64,000 bases of DNA, from positions 1 through 64,000 of the forward strand of contig CANIEU010000010.1 of NCBI GenBank assembly GCA_947466585.1. Reading direction: 5' to 3'. Shown here piece by piece: positions 1 to 8,945 of the stretch; position 1 is the stretch's first letter; the number at the start of each line of letters is the position of its first letter. A program made the translations under genes and the position numbers. The DNA comes from Fibrobacterota bacterium (GTDB taxonomy: Bacteria > Fibrobacterota > Fibrobacteria > UBA11236). Below the pieces are notes generated by a model. It made no database searches, had not been told where the DNA came from, and saw nothing but the letters and a program-made list of their open reading frames with translations.

Positions 1-1
1 A

Positions 2-1387
2 TCCATTCCCCCGGAATGGTCCGCGCGCGAAATCTTCCTGACCGATGGTTTCCTGATTTCGAATCTCCGCCTGCCGACGGCGCAGACCGGCGTTGCGGGA
101 AGCCGGCGAAATCGTTCCTTCGATGTGACGCGCTATTCGTACGACAAGGACAAGAACATCTACGACAACCAGCTTCTCGAAGACATCCGCAATCCCGCCT
201 CCCTCAAGGTTAAGATCCAGAACCAAATATTCAACGCCGACTTCTACACCTCTCCGAAGAGCTACGACGAGTATACGGCCAATGAAGGCGTTTATGCAGG
301 GTATTTCACGATGAACTCCGGGTTTTCATTGTTGAGGTTGCCGGTGGATCTGAACGGAGGAGCGCGTATGGAGCGCTATATCCTCAATTTCCAGGCACCC
401 TTCACCGGTGATCAATATGGCGACGATATCGAACAGATCAAGGCACATGCGATCGTCATCAAGAAAGACCGGGCTGACTGGCTCCCATCCGTTGGTGTCA
501 CCACCCATCCTTACGCGGATGGCAAGCTGAATTTCCAGTACGCCAAAACACTGACGCGTCCGGAAATTCGGGAAATCGCCCCCTTTTCGTATTACGACTA
601 CGAGTACAGCCGAAACATTTATGGAAATCCTGCGCTGAGGCAAACCTCCGTCGACCATTTCGATTTGCGCTGGGAATCCTACTTCCCCGCCCAGCAATTC
701 GTTTCCGCTTCCCTCTTCGACAAGCGTTTCAAGGATCCCATCGAATCCGTGATCGACGACGAAAACAACGTCGTCTACCAGAATTCAAAGTCGGCCCGAG
801 TCTACGGCGTAGAATTCGAAGGCAGCCTTGACATCGCCAGCATCGTGGGGTTGACCGGATGGGAACCCGAGGCCTTACGGGGATTTTCTCTTTACGGAAA
901 CGTGGCCTTCATGCGCTCCAACGTCAAGCTCGACACCGTGGACGAAGCCGGCCAGGCGCTTGCCGTCACCTCGAAATCCCGTCCCATGGTGGGCCAGTCG
1001 CCCTATCTCTGGAACCTTAAGTTCGCCCACGAAATCGAATGGCGTCGACTCGACCTCCTGAACGCGATCCTTTACAACGCAACGGGAAAACGGGTCAAGG
1101 ATGCCGGCATCAACGGCGCTCCCGATGTTTACGAAGAGCCCGTTCCCGCGCTTGAATATCTGGGTAAGGCAACGCTCAACAAGCGTCTGGAGTTGGCTTG
1201 GTCGGTCAAGAACCTTTTGAATGCCATTACCCGCAAGCGCGGCTACGAAAACAACCAAGGGAAAACCTACAACACCCTGACGGCCCAAGAAACGGCGGCT
1301 TTGTACGCCACCGTTCCCAAGCACTACGACACGGAAGTCGTCCGCCAAGGACTCTTCTATGAATTCAAACTGACTTATTCGCTGTAA
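2..1387 (+). CDS. TonB-dependent receptor, C-terminal part (5' end outside window)
   Basis: The frame is open from base 2, so the gene begins before the window; 461 residues are visible. The sequence has the alternating aromatic/polar pattern of outer-membrane beta strands. It also has the FDLRWESYFP, VSASLFDKRFKDPIE and VYGVEFEGSLD blocks that mark the second half of TonB-dependent receptor barrels, and it ends in a short strand finishing FKLTYSL. Such receptors import scarce substrates (metal chelates, cofactors, glycans) using TonB/ExbBD energy. The substrate cannot be read from this part. It lies 71 nt before the duplicated secreted protein on the same strand, so the two are probably co-transcribed. 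An in-frame ATG at 125 is internal to the barrel and is not the real start. Confidence 0.85.
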   Translation, partial: SIPPEWSAREIFLTDGFLISNLRLPTAQTGVAGSRRNRSFDVTRYSYDKDKNIYDNQLLEDIRNPASLKVKIQNQIFNADFYTSPKSYDEYTANEGVYAGYFTMNSGFSLLRLPVDLNGGARMERYILNFQAPFTGDQYGDDIEQIKAHAIVIKKDRADWLPSVGVTTHPYADGKLNFQYAKTLTRPEIREIAPFSYYDYEYSRNIYGNPALRQTSVDHFDLRWESYFPAQQFVSASLFDKRFKDPIESVIDDENNVVYQNSKSARVYGVEFEGSLDIASIVGLTGWEPEALRGFSLYGNVAFMRSNVKLDTVDEAGQALAVTSKSRPMVGQSPYLWNLKFAHEIEWRRLDLLNAILYNATGKRVKDAGINGAPDVYEEPVPALEYLGKATLNKRLELAWSVKNLLNAITRKRGYENNQGKTYNTLTAQETAALYATVPKHYDTEVVRQGLFYEFKLTYSL

Positions 1388-1392
1388 ACCGT

Positions 1393-1437
1393 GTTCAACC
1401 TGTTCAAAACGTTCAACCCATTCAATCCGTTCAAACT
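1393..1437. repeat. Array of five degenerate 9-nt words
   Basis: Five consecutive 9-nt units, for example GTTCAACCT and GTTCAAAAC, fill the gap between the receptor and the next gene. The core GTTCAA is kept and the last three bases vary. Confidence 0.75.
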
Positions 1438-1458
1438 TCAAAACCAAAGGATGCTCTC

Positions 1459-4296
1459 ATGTCAACCGTAAACCATCTCAAAAAGAACGCCGTGCGCGCG
1501 GTCGTTCTGGCCGCCGCGATGGCGTTCGGGCTCTGCCCGACCGAATCGAAGGCCCAGACCGATACGCTGCAAGGTCTGATTAGCCAGAACATCACCTTGT
1601 ATCCGACCCATAACTGGATCCTCAAGGGCTACGTGAAGATCGACTCGGGTTACACCCTGACGATCCAGCCGGGCACCGTGGTCAAGGGACAGAAGTCCTC
1701 CAAGGGCACGCTGGCCATCGCCAAGGGCGCCAAGATCAACGCCCTCGGTACCGTCGCCAATCCCATCACCTTCACCTCCGACGAACCCGACGGCGCCAAA
1801 ACCCGCGGATCGTGGGGCGGTATCGTGATCCTCGGCAAGGCCGTGACCAACCTCGGCTCGGCTTCCTTTGAAGCCATCACCGACTGGACCTACGGCGGCA
1901 CCAACGACGCCGACAGTTCCGGTGTGATGCAGTACGTCCGCATCGACCACCCGGGCTTCCCCGTGGCACCCGACAAAGAGCTCAACGGTCTCACCCTGTG
2001 TGCGGTCGGCAACAAGACCAAGCTGTCCTACATCCAGGTCCACAACGGCGATGATGACGGTTTCGAGTTCTTCGGCGGCGCTGTCAACCCCGATCACCTC
2101 GTGGTCACTAACGAAGTCGACGACGGATTCGACTCCGACAACGGCTTCCGCGGCACACTTTCTTACGGACTTGTGATCCAGGGCACGGACGCGAATCGCG
2201 ACCGCACCTACACGATCCGCAACCAGGCTAACACCGCCGACTCCATCGTAACGTTCCCGGCCGAAGTCGTCGGTGACAAACTCTTCGAGTCCTCCAGCAC
2301 CAAGCTGGCCGGCGGCGCCACCGTGCTTCCGCAGACCAACCCGACCTGGAGCCACATCACGGCGATCGACAATGGTAAGTCCGGTGGCGGAGCCAACCTT
2401 AATGAGCATGCCGTGGGTTCTTTCGACCACTTGCTCATGATCGGCGATTCGTCCGCTTATGCCGTGAACCTGCAGTCCTCTGGCACCAACGCCGGCTTGC
2501 TCGCGGGCACGCCTACCGTCAAGTTCTCCAAGAGCTGGCTCGGTGGCGTGTGGAAGAGCACCAAGTTCCTGACCAACGACACAGCCAACACCGTGGTCAT
2601 CAACGCCGTGCTCGGCGCTTCGTTCAAGAACACCGGCATGCCGATCTACAAGGATCTCGGCCTAGTCAACGACTCGCTCAAGGCCGATACCGTGGGCGCC
2701 ATCTTCGGCGACGACCCGAGCCAGTACTGGTACCAGGGCTGGACGCTGGCCAACACCGTGAGCTACCCCAAGGGTCTCGACCGCCAGACTGACACCCTGC
2801 AGGGCCTCGTCTCGCAGAATCTGACCCTTGTGCCGAATCACAACTATATCCTCAAGGGCTACGTGAAGATCGACTCGGGCTACACCCTGACGATTCAGCC
2901 AGGCACCATGGTCAAGGGACAGAAGTCCTCCAAGGGCACGCTGGCTATCGGCAAGGGCGCCAAGATCAACGCCCTTGGCACCGCCGCCAATCCCATCACC
3001 TTCACCTCCGACGAACCCGATGGCGCCAAAACTCGCGGCTCGTGGGGCGGCATCGTGATCCTCGGCAAGGCCGTCACCAACCTCGGTTCGGCCTCCTTCG
3101 AAGCCGTCACCGACTGGACCTACGGCGGCACCAACGACGCCGACAGCTCCGGCGTAATGCAGTACGTCCGCATCGACCACCCGGGCTTCCCCGTGGCACC
3201 CGACAAGGAGCTCAACGGACTCACCCTGTGCGCGGTCGGCAACAAGACCAAGCTGTCCTACATCCAGGTCCACAACGGCGATGATGACGGTTTCGAGTTC
3301 TTCGGCGGCGCCGTCAACCCCGATCACCTCGTGGTCACCAACGAAGTCGACGACGGATTCGATTCCGACAACGGCTTCCGCGGCACGCTGAACTACGGCA
3401 TCATCATCCAGGGCACGGACGTGAACCGCGACCGCACCTACACGATCCGTAACCAGGCCAACACCGCCGACTCCATCGTGACGTTCCCGGCCGAAGTCGT
3501 CGGCGACAAACTCTTCGAGTCCTCCAGCACCAAGCTGGCCGGCGGCGCCACCGTGCTCCCGCAGACCAACCCCACCTGGAGCCACATCACGGCGATCGAC
3601 AATGGTAAGTCCGGTGGCGGAGCCAACCTCAATGAGCATGCCGTGGGTACTTTCGACCACCTGCTCATGATCGGCGATTCGTCTGCTTATGCCGTGAACC
3701 TGCAGTCCTCCGGCACCAACGCCGGTCTGCTGGCGGGCACGCCCACCGTCAAGTTCTCCAAGAGCTGGCTCGGCGGCGTGTGGAAGAGCACCAAGTTCCT
3801 CACCAACGACACGGCCAACACCTTGGTCATCAACGCCGTGCTCGGCGCTTCGTTCAAGAACACCGGCATGCCGATCTACAAGGATCTCGGTCTGGTCAAC
3901 GACTCGCTCAAGGCCGATACCGTGGGCGCCATCTTCGGCGACAATCCGAATGCCTACTGGTACAAGGGTTGGACGCTGGGTAACACCGTGAGCTACGCCA
4001 AGGGACTGGACCGCTTGACAGTCGGCATTCGCAAGCCCGTTGCGGGTTCGCAGGCCAACGGCGCGCTGTTCTCGGCCAACGTGAACGGCGGCGTGCTCTC
4101 GATTCATAGCGGTGTGAGCGCCTACGCCTCGATGGAAATCCTCGACATCAACGGTCGTGTGGTATTCACGCACAATCAGGCGTTGACCCAGGGCGAGAAC
4201 CGCATTCTGAATGCACCCCTCGCGCGCGGGTTCTATTTCCTCACCGTTCGTTCCGGAACCTACTCGGTGCACCAGCGCCTGAACGTTCTCCGGTAA
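1459..4296 (+). CDS. Secreted protein with two near-identical 410-residue repeats and a C-terminal sorting-like domain
   Basis: 945 residues. Residues 1-32 form a signal peptide ending SKA, with the mature protein starting at Gln33. Residues 33-442 and 443-852 are tandem copies of one unit. By my count 21 of 410 positions differ, so the copies are about 95% identical. Each unit has a turn-rich pattern (LTIQPGTVVKG, NPITFTSDEP, WGGIVILGKA) resembling beta-helix or beta-rich surface proteins found beside TonB-dependent receptors in Bacteroidota. The last 80 residues contain SMEILDINGRVVF and ARGFYFLTVRSG, typical of type IX C-terminal sorting domains, so cell-surface or extracellular delivery is inferred. 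The position after a receptor suggests a surface partner that captures its ligand, but no substrate is evident. An AAAGGA Shine-Dalgarno sequence precedes the ATG. Confidence 0.8.
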   Translation: MSTVNHLKKNAVRAVVLAAAMAFGLCPTESKAQTDTLQGLISQNITLYPTHNWILKGYVKIDSGYTLTIQPGTVVKGQKSSKGTLAIAKGAKINALGTVANPITFTSDEPDGAKTRGSWGGIVILGKAVTNLGSASFEAITDWTYGGTNDADSSGVMQYVRIDHPGFPVAPDKELNGLTLCAVGNKTKLSYIQVHNGDDDGFEFFGGAVNPDHLVVTNEVDDGFDSDNGFRGTLSYGLVIQGTDANRDRTYTIRNQANTADSIVTFPAEVVGDKLFESSSTKLAGGATVLPQTNPTWSHITAIDNGKSGGGANLNEHAVGSFDHLLMIGDSSAYAVNLQSSGTNAGLLAGTPTVKFSKSWLGGVWKSTKFLTNDTANTVVINAVLGASFKNTGMPIYKDLGLVNDSLKADTVGAIFGDDPSQYWYQGWTLANTVSYPKGLDRQTDTLQGLVSQNLTLVPNHNYILKGYVKIDSGYTLTIQPGTMVKGQKSSKGTLAIGKGAKINALGTAANPITFTSDEPDGAKTRGSWGGIVILGKAVTNLGSASFEAVTDWTYGGTNDADSSGVMQYVRIDHPGFPVAPDKELNGLTLCAVGNKTKLSYIQVHNGDDDGFEFFGGAVNPDHLVVTNEVDDGFDSDNGFRGTLNYGIIIQGTDVNRDRTYTIRNQANTADSIVTFPAEVVGDKLFESSSTKLAGGATVLPQTNPTWSHITAIDNGKSGGGANLNEHAVGTFDHLLMIGDSSAYAVNLQSSGTNAGLLAGTPTVKFSKSWLGGVWKSTKFLTNDTANTLVINAVLGASFKNTGMPIYKDLGLVNDSLKADTVGAIFGDNPNAYWYKGWTLGNTVSYAKGLDRLTVGIRKPVAGSQANGALFSANVNGGVLSIHSGVSAYASMEILDINGRVVFTHNQALTQGENRILNAPLARGFYFLTVRSGTYSVHQRLNVLR
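1555..4014 (+). repeat. Tandem in-gene duplication, two units of 1230 nt
   Basis: Unit 1 is 1555-2784 and unit 2 is 2785-4014. Long stretches are identical at the DNA level, including third codon positions, which indicates a recent duplication or continuing gene conversion. Confidence 0.9.
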
Positions 4297-4306
4297 AAAC
4301 CTCCAG

Positions 4307-4338
4307 TCCCCCGTAAGGTCTCACGACTTTACGGGGGA
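4307..4338 (+). terminator. Hairpin after the duplicated protein gene
   Basis: TCCCCCGTAA at 4307-4316 pairs with TTACGGGGGA at 4329-4338 around a 12-nt loop. There is no clear T-run after it, so it may be a weak terminator or an mRNA-stabilising hairpin. Confidence 0.5.
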
Positions 4339-4354
4339 GTCAGGCTCTTCAATC

Positions 4355-4831
4355 ATGCTCGGAACTTTAATCACCTCGCTTTTACTCAGCGCCACTCCGG
4401 TTCCTCCCGGGAAGGCGCTTTCCCGTTCCGTCCCTAGCCCGGATTCACTGGTTGCCGCCATCATCGTGGCCCTCAACAAGGAAGATCTGCGCGGGATGGA
4501 TACGTTGTCCTTCAACAAGGTCGAGTTTCAGGAAGTCTACCCGTTTTTCGAGAGCGACACCGCCGCAGAGCGACGTTCGTTTGCGACCGGATATTATTTG
4601 CGGGACAACCAAAAAATTCTGGAACGTCGCATGGCGGAAGAAGGCGGCCGCAAGGTTGTCTTATCCCGTTACGAGATCGAAGGCCCCTTGGTTCCCTACG
4701 GCCCCATGATCCTCTACAAGGGTTTCCGGATCTGGGTGCAGGAGAAGGGAGTGGAACGCGAAGTGAAGCTGGTCAAATCCGCCGCGAAATTTCACGACGG
4801 ATGGAAAATCTGGAGCTTTCGCGACGATTGA
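4355..4831 (+). CDS. Small exported protein of unknown function
   Basis: 158 residues, not recognised. The first 15 residues are hydrophobic (MLGTLITSLLLSATP) and look like a short signal peptide. The rest is a mixed alpha/beta sequence rich in charge, with LSRYEIEGPLVPYGPMILYKGFRIWV and a closing HDGWKIWSFRDD. The latter is reminiscent of periplasmic domains whose last strand reports a computed quantity (compare the 'dgkWki' endings of NTF2-like or DUF4878-type proteins), but this is only a resemblance. It sits 58 nt after the secreted duplication protein and 16 nt after its hairpin, and is followed by a strong terminator. It is therefore either the last gene of that unit or a single-gene unit. 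Confidence 0.7.
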   Translation: MLGTLITSLLLSATPVPPGKALSRSVPSPDSLVAAIIVALNKEDLRGMDTLSFNKVEFQEVYPFFESDTAAERRSFATGYYLRDNQKILERRMAEEGGRKVVLSRYEIEGPLVPYGPMILYKGFRIWVQEKGVEREVKLVKSAAKFHDGWKIWSFRDD

Positions 4832-4877
4832 CCACTGATGGAACGGAAGGTTCCACGGTGATTTCAAAAGCGATTTC

Positions 4878-4916
4878 AAAAAAGCCCGGCCCGCAAATGC
4901 GGTGCCGGGCTTTTTT
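4878..4916 (+). terminator. Rho-independent terminator
   Basis: AAAAAAGCCCGGC (4878-4890) pairs with GCCGGGCTTTTTT (4904-4916); the GC stem is followed by a T-run. Confidence 0.9.
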
Positions 4917-4939
4917 ATTGGACTCCAAACCCCTTTAGC

Positions 4940-4945
4940 TACTTT
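4940..4945 (+). promoter_or_regulatory. TANNNT box next to start (leaderless-type promoter)
   Basis: TACTTT, 8 nt before the ATG at 4954, with no Shine-Dalgarno sequence. Confidence 0.4.
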
Positions 4946-4953
4946 CCAGCGTT

Positions 4954-7053
4954 ATGTTCTGGCTTTCAAACCGGCAAACCCCGGCACTGCTAGCGTTCGC
5001 ATTCACCTGCATCGCCGCACACTCTGCCACCGAACGGCTTCCCGGAGATACCCTTTCAACGGTCAAACCACCGCGAAAAATCGATTCTGTTGCCGCCCAT
5101 CGTGAACCGGTTCCGGATTCCACCTGGCGTTGGCCCAGTGATCCCCGTACCCGCACCTGCTCCGGACCGCTCGAAACGCCCTCTGGATGCTGGCGGCTTG
5201 CGCCCGATATCGTCTTTCAAGAGACCGGGTTCCCCGGTTTGCGTTCCACGGTCCTGAATCTCCGCGATCTCGAACCCTCCCGCGTAGGCTCATTTTTTCA
5301 ACCCGGACTCGTGCAATCGCCTTATGGAAGCGGCGGGCACATCCCCTTCACACGCTTCGAAACCGGATCAGCGGGTGGCACGCGCGACGAAGTGTGGGCC
5401 CCCGTGCAACCGCTCGACACGCCTTTGACCGATTTGCACTGGATGCGCGGCGCGCTCCTGATGAACCAGTTCGGCATGACCCTGCACCGCATGGTCGGCA
5501 ATCGCGCCTACCTCGGGTTCGATTACCTCCTAAACGGCGGCGCATCTCAATACTACGACTATGCCTTCAACGTGCATCAGCCCTACCTCGGATTCGGGCG
5601 CGACAGCCTATCTCTGGTGATCCAGGACACATCGTCCTCCATCTCGGCCCGGCAAATGCGTGCGCGTCTCGGATACTGGCTCGACGCCCATACCGTCGTC
5701 GAGGTCTACGGGGACTGGTTCGAGAATTCTTCCTCGCTCGCCCATCCCACCAATGCTCCGCGTAACGATTCGACGCAACGTCTCTTTCCTGCGTCGTTCA
5801 ACACGACCACATACGGTGCCGTGCTCGCACGCAGCGGCGATGCTCACGCCATCCGTCTGACCGCACAACATGCGGTCTGGCAACGCGATCTCACCCCGCG
5901 CGACAACACCCAGTATGTCGAAAGTGCATCGGGAACCCTCGACGCCTTCGAAGCCGCCTGGACGCTGCGCAATCTTCCGGGAGCTCCCCGCCTCACGGCC
6001 CGGGACGAAAACAGCGTGCAGGACGGTTCGCTTTGGTTGGAGGGGGCGACGGATTCCTCCGCGGCCGGCACCGGGGCGCGCGGCGACCGTGAAATCCTCT
6101 CTATCGACGCGCGCCCCGCAGCGGGACCCTTCGCAATCAATCTGCGTGGCGATGCCGAGCGGCGCGCCCTGCAAAACAATGTGGTGGAAACCTTGGGCGG
6201 CAGCGACGCCGATGCCGTCCTCCAATTGCCGTGGGGATTTCAACTGAACGGCGGCGCCGGGTGGAACCGCGAAGGCGCGCCGGAGGAGTATCTGTTCCGC
6301 TGGCAAACCGCACAAGGCTATTATCCGAATCCCTCTCTCACGCCCCGCACCCACTCCCGTTACGGAGCCGGCGCGGGTTGGGAAAGCAAGCACCTCGGGC
6401 TCGGCGCGGAGTGGGAGCGCCATCGCTTCGAAAACACATGGCTCCCACGCATTCTCCCGGATCAAAACGTCTGCGCGCTGCTCGGCGATTCCTCGGGATA
6501 TCCGGGCGAAACGGCTTTCTGCTCCGGCATCGTCGTGGCAGCGGCATCGGGGCCTGCCGGGTTGCCCGATTCTCTGGCGCTGGCGCGCGTGAACTATGCC
6601 GAAGAAACCCGCGAGCTCCTACATGTCTCGGGCTACCTCGCGGTCGGCAACTGGCGCCTGACTTTGCGCAACACCTACCTTCTCGGCAGCGCCATCCAAG
6701 ACCCTCGCCTCGCATTCACCAGTGTGAACTGGACCGTGCCGCAAGACGTGCTTCAGGGTCAACTCCTTTGGAAGCGACGCGTACTTGACGGCAAGCTCGG
6801 GTTGCAAACGCGCTGGGATTGGGAATGGTACTCGCCCCGTCAAGTCTTCGCCTCCGATCTCGACGGCACTTCGCGTCTCCTGACGCTCGACGAATACCTT
6901 GCACTTGATTTCAATGCGCAAATGGAAATCAAGGCCTTCATCCTCTATTTCCGCGCGATGAATCTGTATCATGACCGCTACGCCACCGAAGCCGGTGTCC
7001 ATCCTCCGGGCGTCAACTTCCGCTTCGGCGTGGATTGGCGACTGAGGAATTAA
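4954..7053 (+). CDS. Putative outer-membrane beta-barrel (Porin_10-like)
   Basis: 699 residues. A signal peptide spans about residues 1-25 (LLAFAFTCIAAHSA). The body has PLDTPLTDLHWMRG, a NQFGMTLHR block and LGFDYLLNGG, followed by many alternating strands. It ends HPPGVNFRFGVDWRLRN, like the closing strand of Bacteroidota 'putative porin' (Porin_10) proteins. A TonB-receptor plug-like stretch (LNLRDLEPSRVGSFFQPG) near residue 90 means a plug-bearing receptor cannot be excluded. Two cysteine pairs lie near the N terminus (CSGPLETPSGC) and at about residues 509-520. It is followed 3 nt later by the aminopeptidase gene, so the two form an operon. No ligand can be inferred. Confidence 0.6.
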   Translation: MFWLSNRQTPALLAFAFTCIAAHSATERLPGDTLSTVKPPRKIDSVAAHREPVPDSTWRWPSDPRTRTCSGPLETPSGCWRLAPDIVFQETGFPGLRSTVLNLRDLEPSRVGSFFQPGLVQSPYGSGGHIPFTRFETGSAGGTRDEVWAPVQPLDTPLTDLHWMRGALLMNQFGMTLHRMVGNRAYLGFDYLLNGGASQYYDYAFNVHQPYLGFGRDSLSLVIQDTSSSISARQMRARLGYWLDAHTVVEVYGDWFENSSSLAHPTNAPRNDSTQRLFPASFNTTTYGAVLARSGDAHAIRLTAQHAVWQRDLTPRDNTQYVESASGTLDAFEAAWTLRNLPGAPRLTARDENSVQDGSLWLEGATDSSAAGTGARGDREILSIDARPAAGPFAINLRGDAERRALQNNVVETLGGSDADAVLQLPWGFQLNGGAGWNREGAPEEYLFRWQTAQGYYPNPSLTPRTHSRYGAGAGWESKHLGLGAEWERHRFENTWLPRILPDQNVCALLGDSSGYPGETAFCSGIVVAAASGPAGLPDSLALARVNYAEETRELLHVSGYLAVGNWRLTLRNTYLLGSAIQDPRLAFTSVNWTVPQDVLQGQLLWKRRVLDGKLGLQTRWDWEWYSPRQVFASDLDGTSRLLTLDEYLALDFNAQMEIKAFILYFRAMNLYHDRYATEAGVHPPGVNFRFGVDWRLRN

Positions 7054-7056
7054 ACC

Positions 7057-8349
7057 ATGAAAAACATCGCTGCCGACGACCTGATCGCCTTTCTCAACAC
7101 CTCGCCGACTCCCTGGCACGCCACCGCCGAGGCCGCGCAGAGGCTGGAGGCCCGCGGAGTGAACCGCCTGCGGGAAGACGAGCCGTGGACGCTGCGCCCG
7201 GGTCACTCCGCCTTCATCGTCCGCGGCGGCGGCACCCTCGCCGCCCTACGTATTCCTTCCGGATTCTCGGTCCGCAAACCCCTGCCTTTTCACATCATCG
7301 CGGCGCATACCGACAGCCCCGGTCTTCGCCTCAAACCCCGCCCGCCCCGGCCCGTGCAAGACTATCGGCAGTGGGGAGTGGAAGTGTATGGGGGCCCGCT
7401 CTACAACTCCTGGCTCGACCGGGATCTCGGCATCGCGGGACGCGTGTTCCGGCCCGGAGAGCGCGAGGGCAAACTCGTGCGCTTCGAAGCGAACCCCGTG
7501 CGCATTCCGCAGCTGGCCATCCATCTCGATCGCACCGTCAACGAGCAAGGGTTGGTGCTGAACGCCGAAAGGCACCTCGTCCCCGTAACGGGACAAGGAG
7601 GCGGATCGAATTCGCTGGAAGCCTTACTCGAACGGGAAACCGGCGCTCCCTTTTCGGACCTAACGTTCGAACTGTGTCTGTACGATACGCAGCCGGCCGC
7701 TTACGGCGGTCTCGACGACGCCTTCGTGTATTCCGGTCGCCTCGACAATCTCGCCATGTGCCACACGGCCCTGGAAGCGTTCCTAGCCGCAGGCACCGCC
7801 GAAACTGCCGAATCCGCACAAGCGGTGCAGGTCGTCGTGTTATTCGACCACGAAGAAATCGGATCGGTATCGGGGCATGGCGCCAAGTCCAACTTCCTCG
7901 CCGCGGTGCTGGAGAGGGCCGCGCTTTCTCTCGGGCTCGACCGCGAGGCTTGGCTGCGCCTGCTGCCGCAGTCCTTCCTCTTCTCCGCAGACATGGCGCA
8001 CGCGTTGCACCCCAATTACGTGGAAAAACACGACGCGCAGCATTTTCCGATTCCGAACCGCGGGCCGGTGCTCAAGGCCAATGCCAACCTGCGCTACGCC
8101 ACCGACGCCGCAGCAGCCGCACGCTTTCACGACTGGGCGCGTCGCGCGGGCGTTCCCGTGCAGAACTTCATAAACCGCGCCGACCTTGCCTGCGGCTCCA
8201 CCGTAGGCCCAGGCCTCAGCGCAGACCTCGGGATTCCGGCGATCGACGCAGGCAATGCGATGCTGTCGATGCACAGCGCCCGCGAAATGTGCGGCGCCGA
8301 CGACCCGGCGCAAATGACCGCCTTGATGCGGGAGTTTTTGAAAGGTTGA
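7057..8349 (+). CDS. apeB: M18 family aminopeptidase (aspartyl aminopeptidase type)
   Basis: 430 residues, full length for the family. It removes N-terminal (typically acidic) residues from peptides in the cytoplasm using two metal ions. Visible motifs are HTDSPGL with metal ligand His84 and Asp86, GGLDDAFVYSGRLDNL with the bridging Asp, DHEEIGS with catalytic Glu and metal-binding Glu, SADMAHALHPNY with a further metal Asp, and the closing CGSTVGP loop with its preceding residues. There is no signal peptide. The ATG is 3 nt after the stop of the barrel gene, so translation is probably coupled, although there is no obvious functional link. Confidence 0.95.
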   Translation: MKNIAADDLIAFLNTSPTPWHATAEAAQRLEARGVNRLREDEPWTLRPGHSAFIVRGGGTLAALRIPSGFSVRKPLPFHIIAAHTDSPGLRLKPRPPRPVQDYRQWGVEVYGGPLYNSWLDRDLGIAGRVFRPGEREGKLVRFEANPVRIPQLAIHLDRTVNEQGLVLNAERHLVPVTGQGGGSNSLEALLERETGAPFSDLTFELCLYDTQPAAYGGLDDAFVYSGRLDNLAMCHTALEAFLAAGTAETAESAQAVQVVVLFDHEEIGSVSGHGAKSNFLAAVLERAALSLGLDREAWLRLLPQSFLFSADMAHALHPNYVEKHDAQHFPIPNRGPVLKANANLRYATDAAAAARFHDWARRAGVPVQNFINRADLACGSTVGPGLSADLGIPAIDAGNAMLSMHSAREMCGADDPAQMTALMREFLKG

Positions 8350-8352
8350 CGA

Positions 8353-8387
8353 AGAGTAAGCAGTTAACGGTTAAGAGTTCAGAGTAA
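8353..8387. repeat. Heptamer array, left arm
   Basis: Five 7-nt words such as GCAGTTA and ACGGTTA follow the aminopeptidase stop. They are partly complementary to the array at 8415-8442, so both arms can pair. Confidence 0.7.
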
Positions 8388-8414
8388 ACATCCAACAACA
8401 ACGACGTTGCACTA

Positions 8415-8442
8415 CTGTAAACCGTAAACTGTAAACTGTCGA
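8415..8442. repeat. Heptamer array, right arm
   Basis: Four 7-nt words (CTGTAAA, CCGTAAA and close variants) end exactly where the queD stop codon begins. The same two words recur at 48705-48718. Confidence 0.8.
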
Positions 8443-8808
8443 CTACTCTCCCGTATACTCGCAGCGCGCCGTGCAGGTCTCGTGGATCACCACGGCGGTC
8501 AGCAGCGGCAACTGCGGCTTGAGCCGGTCCCAGATCCATTTGCAGATCACCTCGGACGAGGGATTCTCGAGACCCGGCACATCATGGTTCAGAAAGCGGT
8601 GGTCCAATTGGTCGCGCAGCGGTTTGAACGCCGCTTTGATGTCGGCGAAGTCCATCACGAACCCCGTGACCGGGTCGATCTCACCCGTGATCTTCACTTC
8701 GCACTGAAAGCTATGGCCGTGGATGCGCTTACACTTGTGCCCTTCCGGAAGGTTGGGCAGAAAATGGGCGGACTCGAAGGTGAAGGATTTGACGAGGGTT
8801 GCGGGCAT
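8443..8808 (-). CDS. queD: 6-carboxy-5,6,7,8-tetrahydropterin synthase
   Basis: 121 residues, normal length. It converts 7,8-dihydroneopterin triphosphate to 6-carboxytetrahydropterin, the second step of queuosine (7-deazaguanine) biosynthesis. The zinc ligands His15 (ESAHFL), His30 and His32 (RIHGHSF) and the catalytic Cys26 are all present, and the C-terminal [12 protein letters not shown] motif that binds the pterin is complete. The other queuosine genes are not in this window. The gene is convergent with apeB. Its start has no Shine-Dalgarno sequence; a TATCTT box lies 8 nt upstream, so the mRNA may be leaderless. Confidence 0.95.
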   Translation of the reverse strand: MPATLVKSFTFESAHFLPNLPEGHKCKRIHGHSFQCEVKITGEIDPVTGFVMDFADIKAAFKPLRDQLDHRFLNHDVPGLENPSSEVICKWIWDRLKPQLPLLTAVVIHETCTARCEYTGE

Positions 8809-8816
8809 GGGGGGGA

Positions 8817-8822
8817 AAGATA
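8817..8822 (-). promoter_or_regulatory. TANNNT box of queD (leaderless type)
   Basis: TATCTT on the minus strand, separated from the ATG by eight bases that are all T or C. Confidence 0.45.
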
Positions 8823-8945
8823 GCGAACCTGCGTCGCTGGAAATTCGCGGTTATTTCGAGAAAGTCGAGGCGGGAGCGTAAACCGTGCACCCAACCCTAT
8901 CCGAGCTTCTAGATTACGCCTCACCCCGGATCGGAGTGAGTACCT

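Noticed and set aside
2662-4272. 536-codon open frame on the minus strand across the duplicated secreted-protein gene
   Set aside because: It is the GC-rich shadow of the real gene, with low-complexity Val/Gly/His content, no start signal and no family resemblance.
7035-8387. 450-codon plus-strand frame overlapping the aminopeptidase
   Set aside because: Arg/Pro-rich out-of-frame translation of apeB; the other frame carries all M18 motifs.
8353-8442. CRISPR array
   Set aside because: The paired heptamer arrays have 7-nt words without spacers; no 24-37-nt repeats with unique spacers or cas genes occur anywhere in the window.
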